From an uncultured Collinsella sp. (GTDB taxonomy: Bacteria; Actinomycetota; Coriobacteriia; Coriobacteriales; Coriobacteriaceae): 9,919 nucleotides of DNA. Shown here piece by piece: positions 6,376 to 9,919 of the stretch. The DNA lies in contig USHA01000077.1 of the NCBI GenBank assembly GCA_900554325.1, forward strand, positions 1 through 9,919, given 5' to 3'. The position numbers were made by a program, and so were the translations under genes. Every line of letters begins with the position of its first letter. Positions within the stretch are counted from its first letter, which is position 1. Under the pieces are notes generated by a model. The model ran no database searches and had not been told where the DNA came from. It saw only the letters and a list, made by a program, of their open reading frames with translations.

Positions 6376-9330
6376 TCATTGCTGGATTTCGCTCAAAAAC
6401 TCAGCGGCGACTTCGTTGCTTTTGAAACGGATGCTGCGGTCTTCTTTCTTGGGGAATGCCAGCAGCGGGATAGTCCCGTACCAGACAGTTTCCTCGTCAA
6501 TCACGGCCGCGCACAGCCGCCCTTTGGCCTTGACGGAATAGTCGACGTTCATCTCGGCAAAAATCGCTTTCGCGTCATCGCGCGGAGGTGAGGCAACATA
6601 AACCTCAAGGGTAATCCCACGGGCGGCTGCGCCTGCGAGTGTGGTGGTGAGTTTCGTGAGGCATGCGGCGGATGCGTAGGATGCGGCTATGAAGGCACTC
6701 TTTGTGGCACCGGTGATGTCTTTAATTAATGCCTCAATAGCGTTTGCCGGCTCTATGAGAATGTTGTAATCGGGTTGCTCGCTGTCCTCTGCTGAATAAA
6801 TTTCGTACCCCAACTTGGCGTACGTCTTGAGTCTTTTCTGGTACATGCGGGCGAGCATGGGTATCGACAGGTCAATGTAGTCGAATATCTCAACCTGTTG
6901 CTTGCCCTCGTGGCTTCTATGCAGTCTGCCCACCTGCTGCGTTACGCTTCCGTCCCAAGATATCGGCGTGGCAATGAAAAGGGTGTCAAGGTAGGACAGA
7001 TCGAAGCCCTCGCTCAGAAGGCTTTCGGTGGCGACGATGATTCGATGTTCATGCTCAAAGCCGGGAAGACTGTTCAGTATCGCTTTTCTTTCTTTGGCGC
7101 CGATTTCTCCGGTTAAGAGTATGGGCTCGTGTCTGCGATCATTAAGCAACCTGAACAGTTCCTCAGCATGCTTTTTCCTTTTGGATAGTATGAGCGGATG
7201 TCGACCGTTTGACGCTGCTTCGAGGGCGTCATCGACAATCAATTCGTTTCTTGCCGCATGTGCACACAGCATATCGAGAATCTGATTGAAGCTTGCATCC
7301 GGCTCGTAGGCGGATAGCCGAATGCCGGTAAATCTCGGTCGAACGATGCGCTGGATGCCCTGCTGAATTGCCTGCGTTTTTGGATCGATGACATAGCGAA
7401 GCGGGCCGCAGAGCATCGAGAGCGCCCGCGTGAGTCCGTCGGAGCGCTCGGGTGTCGCGGAGAGGCCATATATATATTTGGCTGGAGCGGACTTGAGGAC
7501 GAGCTCGAGCTGTGGCGCGGCAGCATGGTGGCATTCGTCGCAGATAATGAGGCCGTAATTACGAACAAGGTTCTTAACTATCGGCTCCCCGGTTTGGGAG
7601 TCTTTGCCAGATAGCGACTGAAAGGAAGCGACGTCGATAAGGCCGCTGACGGCGGTTTTGCCCCCTCCGATTTGTCCAATAAGGGGAGGTTGCTTTTTGC
7701 TGATTCGTCCTTTTGGCGTTCGGACCGGCTCTCTGGTGTCCGTAATGTCGAGAAATCGTTCGAGCTGCGATTTCCATTGGGCTATGAGCGCGGTCTTTGG
7801 AACAATGACGAGCGCCGGAAGACCAACGGCGGCAATAAGATAAGCTCCGATGACGGTTTTACCGAAGCCCGTTGGCGCAGACATGATTCCGTCTTCGTAT
7901 TCAAGCATCTGGTCGGCGGCAATTTGCTGTTCGGGATGAAGGGTCCCTTTGAATGCCATCTCAATTGGATTGCCTGTGCTACGTTCGTCTGAATAATGGG
8001 CAGTAACGTGGGCTTCTTGAATCAGCTGCTCAAGTTGGGCTTTGCAGCCTCTGGGAATCGCGACGCGGCCATCTCTAAGTTCGCTGAGGTCTATGAGTCG
8101 CGGTTTGCCGAATACTGATTGATGCATAGATTGCGCACGGAAGAACTCCGGGTTGGCAAATGTCGCAAGCCTGCGGATTTCCATTTGAGCTGCCGGGCTC
8201 AGAGACTTTTCGGGGATGTAGAGCATATCGGCTTGTGTGACGAGCAGGTTCGAGGGGAAGTCTCGTGGCGTGAGCGGGAGCCGCTTTCGTGGCTTTTGGA
8301 CATTGCGCCTGGTTTTGTTTGTCGCTGCAGCTGTTGCTATTCCAAGCGGTTTGTTTTTGGTGTCCTCGATCAGACGATCCACCGTCGCACGCGAGATTAG
8401 TTGGATTTGCGAAAGGTAAAGCCATTGGTCGGGAAAGGGCTCGAATCGTTCGTCAACAAATACGCTGTTTCCTTCCCGCTGCGCTTTTCCCTGAAAGGGC
8501 AGCGCAATGAGATTTCCAAAGCCGCCTTCAGGAATGGTGGACTGCGCGGGTATCATTCGGTCAAAGGCTTCGAAGGTGATTGTCTTGTTGAGTGCCGCTG
8601 CTTCGGCGATAAGGCAGCTACCGAAATCTCGTGCTGTCTTTGCGTTTATAGGTTCTAGGAAGAAAAACCAGATATGCGCGCCGTTGCCTGACCTTGATCG
8701 CTCGACCGCAGCGTTAATTCCATGGTTTTTTACGACAAGCCTGATAGCGTTTGTCGCTTCTTTCCAATCGGCTTTGTCAAAATCAATGACAAGGACATTT
8801 GTGTTGCAGTCTTTGTCGAGAACATATTGACCTATGACGTCCCGGAGCCTGTCGTCGCTGCCTTTGAAATGGGCGATAATGGCGGCATCGTTCAGCTCAA
8901 GGAATGTGCGGCTGCGACATTCAGCGCATTTAATTCTGTGATGGTTTGCTTTGGGGCAAATGCCTGGCTTCCACTCATTTGCGCAGGCGGGTGTATAGCC
9001 GATGCCCCCGTCTTTTCTGCGATACCCGTGAGCGTGCACATCTTTGCGGCCGGTAAAAAGATTGCGAAAGAGCTCGAGTTTGTCGCGCGCTGGGCTCGCG
9101 CTGGTAACGATGCCCTCGGTCTGTGCACGTTCGCCGAAAGATTTGCCGGCTTTGTCCCATTCTTCGAGTGTTGCGTAACGGATGTCTGGACCGTTGCTAC
9201 AGATTACGATCTGCTTACGCGGATCTGAAGCGTGGACAACCGTTTTATTGAGTTTGAATAAGGCGTTCCCGAAAAGGGCGTATTGATGCACGGCGTTGCT
9301 CATTTGAATGCCATTCTTGTCAGCGTTCAT
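6376..9330 (-). CDS. TOTE-type primase / SF2 helicase / PLD-like fusion protein
   Basis: The 984-residue protein has three parts. First, residues ~80-320 form an archaeo-eukaryotic primase-like region of the type annotated as TOTE conflict system primase. It has four cysteines, C116, C125, C135 and C138 (CANEW...C...C..C), the metal-binding DFD at 183-185, SGNGAHIWFFF with H219, and NLIALPFQGKAQREGNSVFVDE at about 273-294. Second, residues ~455-830 form a superfamily 2 helicase with Walker A APTGFGKT (485-492), DECH (598-601), SAT (624-626) and QQVGRLHR (798-805), all intact. Third, residues ~865-984 resemble the phospholipase-D-like tail of such helicases, but the HxK...D motif is degraded: R-L-C precedes AAVID, and GTIP stands where GSxN is usual. 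The start is the ATG at 9330 or one at 9303; neither has a clear ribosome site, and a stop lies six codons upstream. Proposed role: nucleic-acid synthesis and unwinding in defence or element maintenance. Confidence 0.88.
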   Translation of the reverse strand: MNADKNGIQMSNAVHQYALFGNALFKLNKTVVHASDPRKQIVICSNGPDIRYATLEEWDKAGKSFGERAQTEGIVTSASPARDKLELFRNLFTGRKDVHAHGYRRKDGGIGYTPACANEWKPGICPKANHHRIKCAECRSRTFLELNDAAIIAHFKGSDDRLRDVIGQYVLDKDCNTNVLVIDFDKADWKEATNAIRLVVKNHGINAAVERSRSGNGAHIWFFFLEPINAKTARDFGSCLIAEAAALNKTITFEAFDRMIPAQSTIPEGGFGNLIALPFQGKAQREGNSVFVDERFEPFPDQWLYLSQIQLISRATVDRLIEDTKNKPLGIATAAATNKTRRNVQKPRKRLPLTPRDFPSNLLVTQADMLYIPEKSLSPAAQMEIRRLATFANPEFFRAQSMHQSVFGKPRLIDLSELRDGRVAIPRGCKAQLEQLIQEAHVTAHYSDERSTGNPIEMAFKGTLHPEQQIAADQMLEYEDGIMSAPTGFGKTVIGAYLIAAVGLPALVIVPKTALIAQWKSQLERFLDITDTREPVRTPKGRISKKQPPLIGQIGGGKTAVSGLIDVASFQSLSGKDSQTGEPIVKNLVRNYGLIICDECHHAAAPQLELVLKSAPAKYIYGLSATPERSDGLTRALSMLCGPLRYVIDPKTQAIQQGIQRIVRPRFTGIRLSAYEPDASFNQILDMLCAHAARNELIVDDALEAASNGRHPLILSKRKKHAEELFRLLNDRRHEPILLTGEIGAKERKAILNSLPGFEHEHRIIVATESLLSEGFDLSYLDTLFIATPISWDGSVTQQVGRLHRSHEGKQQVEIFDYIDLSIPMLARMYQKRLKTYAKLGYEIYSAEDSEQPDYNILIEPANAIEALIKDITGATKSAFIAASYASAACLTKLTTTLAGAAARGITLEVYVASPPRDDAKAIFAEMNVDYSVKAKGRLCAAVIDEETVWYGTIPLLAFPKKEDRSIRFKSNEVAAEFLSEIQQ

Positions 9331-9522
9331 TGGGATGAGGGTACGTCATTTCAGCTTTATGAGATATGCGACTTCGATTTTGGTTCGGTAATAGTGGGGT
9401 ACCGATCCGTGAGTGGCAATTAGCCGGTGCCAAAACGTGCGGCGGCTGTTGTTAAAGGTGTTTTGGCGGCTATGGGGCGTGTTGGCGGCGTGGGGAGGGG
9501 TCCTCGAATGACTCCGTGGTCA
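9331..9522. other. intergenic region upstream of the primase-helicase gene
   Basis: No convincing gene is seen. The stretch 9441-9500 is G-rich on the plus strand, with GGCGGC at 9441, 9465 and 9484, the last followed by a GTGGGGAGGGG run. GCCAAAAC (9429-9436) and GTTTTGGC (9460-9467) are exact inverted copies. The minus-strand promoter of the helicase must lie here, but no clear -35/-10 pair could be picked. Confidence 0.4.
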
Positions 9523-9733
9523 AATAACGTCAAATATGAGTACTGTTGTTAATGTAGTCTCATAACATTTGGTAAGAATAGAATACCAATTCCACATTAT
9601 TCTATATATCTAACCCACTAAACACGGAATTTTGAGCCTTGGCAAGACGTGGAATTGATCGAAATGATCAATTCCGGCGAGATTTTGCTGCTACTAATTT
9701 GGTGGCGGTACTCATATTTGCCATTTTTTGTCC
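9523..9733 (+). repeat. AT-rich element bounded by inverted repeats, possible structured RNA
   Basis: CAAATATGAGTAC (9531-9543) and its exact reverse complement (9708-9720) bracket 164 bases. As plus-strand RNA the stem continues inward for nine more pairs, six of them G-U (9544-9552 with 9699-9707), and after two mismatches for four more. Outward, 9523-9530 and 9721-9733 still resemble each other. A T6 run at 9724-9729 follows the stem. Inside are TTGGTA/TACCAA (9569-9574, 9584-9589), CAATTCCAC/GTGGAATTG (9587-9595, 9649-9657) and the perfect 10-bp hairpin GGAATTGATC (9651-9660) with 9666-9675. It may be a small non-autonomous element, paired dispersed repeats or an RNA gene; I cannot tell which. 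Confidence 0.6.
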
Positions 9734-9748
9734 AGTGGGTACCGCGAG

Positions 9749-9878
9749 GGGCCTGTTCGACTGGCTCAACGGCCCGGTGATGGATGCCGGCATGATCAGC
9801 CCACTCGATCCAGACCTTGTCCACATCACCGACGACCTCAACGAAGCCGTCGACATCGCCCTGAGCGGGCTGATGTAG
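9749..9878 (+). pseudogene. orphan 3' fragment of a LOG-family gene
   Basis: This encodes GLFDWLNGPVMDAGMISPLD and onward to the same ending ALSGLM and stop as the intact LOG gene, 41 of 43 residues identical, but has no 5' part. The frame stays open upstream to an ATG at 9639, yet those residues come from the AT-rich repeat segment and look unrelated to LOG proteins. Upstream similarity may reach weakly to about 9738 (GTACC) with a one-base shift. Most base differences from 5401-5530 are synonymous. The two copies therefore diverged while both were under selection, in different strains or in two full gene copies, before this one was cut. Confidence 0.85.
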
Positions 9879-9919
9879 GGTAGGTAAAATGGGACGGGGC
9901 TAAAAGACTGGTCTGAAAC

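Larger units (their letters stand above)
5531..9748. mobile_element. putative genomic islet inserted at the LOG 3' end
   Basis: The block lies between the two LOG 3'-end copies and holds a toxin-antitoxin pair, a primase-helicase and an AT-rich inverted-repeat segment. Its base composition is visibly less GC-rich than tgt, LOG or the SDR gene. The cargo is accessory in type. No integrase, transposase or relaxase is seen, so it could be a decayed element, a passenger moved by a helper, or the product of homologous exchange at the LOG gene. The exact ends are inferred from where the similarity of the two copies stops. Confidence 0.5.

Noticed and set aside
8722..9228. 168-codon plus-strand frame inside the primase-helicase gene
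   Set aside because: It is antisense to the conserved primase motifs, which fix the coding strand as minus.
9523..9733. Retron msr-msd or group II intron remnant
   Set aside because: The flanking inverted repeats and hairpins recall retron RNA, but no reverse transcriptase is present in the window and no intron domain V or boundary motif was seen.
9639..9878. 79-codon frame as a genuine new gene containing the LOG C-terminus
   Set aside because: Its first ~36 codons are translated from the AT-rich repeat element, its ATG has no good ribosome site, and the LOG part lacks the nucleotide-binding core.

Overview
This window looks like the chromosome of a high-GC, gut-type actinobacterium, most likely a Coriobacteriia member such as Collinsella. 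That is an inference from codon use, protein style and the many short palindromic intergenic repeats; no rRNA or other marker is present. Housekeeping genes read as GC-rich. The block from about 5531 to 9748 is visibly less so, which suggests acquired DNA.

Layout. 1-216: no gene; holds a REP-like repeat copy and a 66-bp inverted-repeat element. 217-1980 (-): an acidic, coiled-coil, tail-anchored membrane protein of unknown function. 2275-3075 (+): a short-chain dehydrogenase with an unusual nucleotide-binding loop. 3076-3418: a strong hairpin, a cluster of nested palindromic repeats and the tgt promoter. 3419-4558 (+): tgt, the tRNA-guanine transglycosylase of queuosine modification. 4559-4771: a terminator-like hairpin. 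4772-5530 (+): a LOG-family nucleoside-monophosphate phosphoribohydrolase.

Accessory block. Directly after the LOG gene come a palindromic operator-like site, a RelB/DinJ-type antitoxin with a YafQ/RelE-type toxin (5644-6254, +), a second copy of the inverted-repeat element at the convergent junction, and a 984-residue protein on the minus strand (6376-9330). That protein joins a TOTE-type archaeo-eukaryotic primase domain, a superfamily 2 helicase and a degenerate phospholipase-D-like C-terminus. Behind it lie about 200 AT-rich bases bounded by inverted repeats. Then the last 43 codons of the LOG gene appear a second time (9749-9878; 118 of 130 bases identical, differences mostly synonymous).

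The simplest reading is that a cargo unit of toxin-antitoxin plus primase-helicase sits at the 3' end of the LOG gene. It keeps the gene whole on the left and leaves an orphan 3' fragment on the right, as integrative elements do when they use gene ends. No integrase is visible in the window. The primase-helicase family is known from genomic context as a candidate conflict (defence) system, so this block is the most interesting part of the window.
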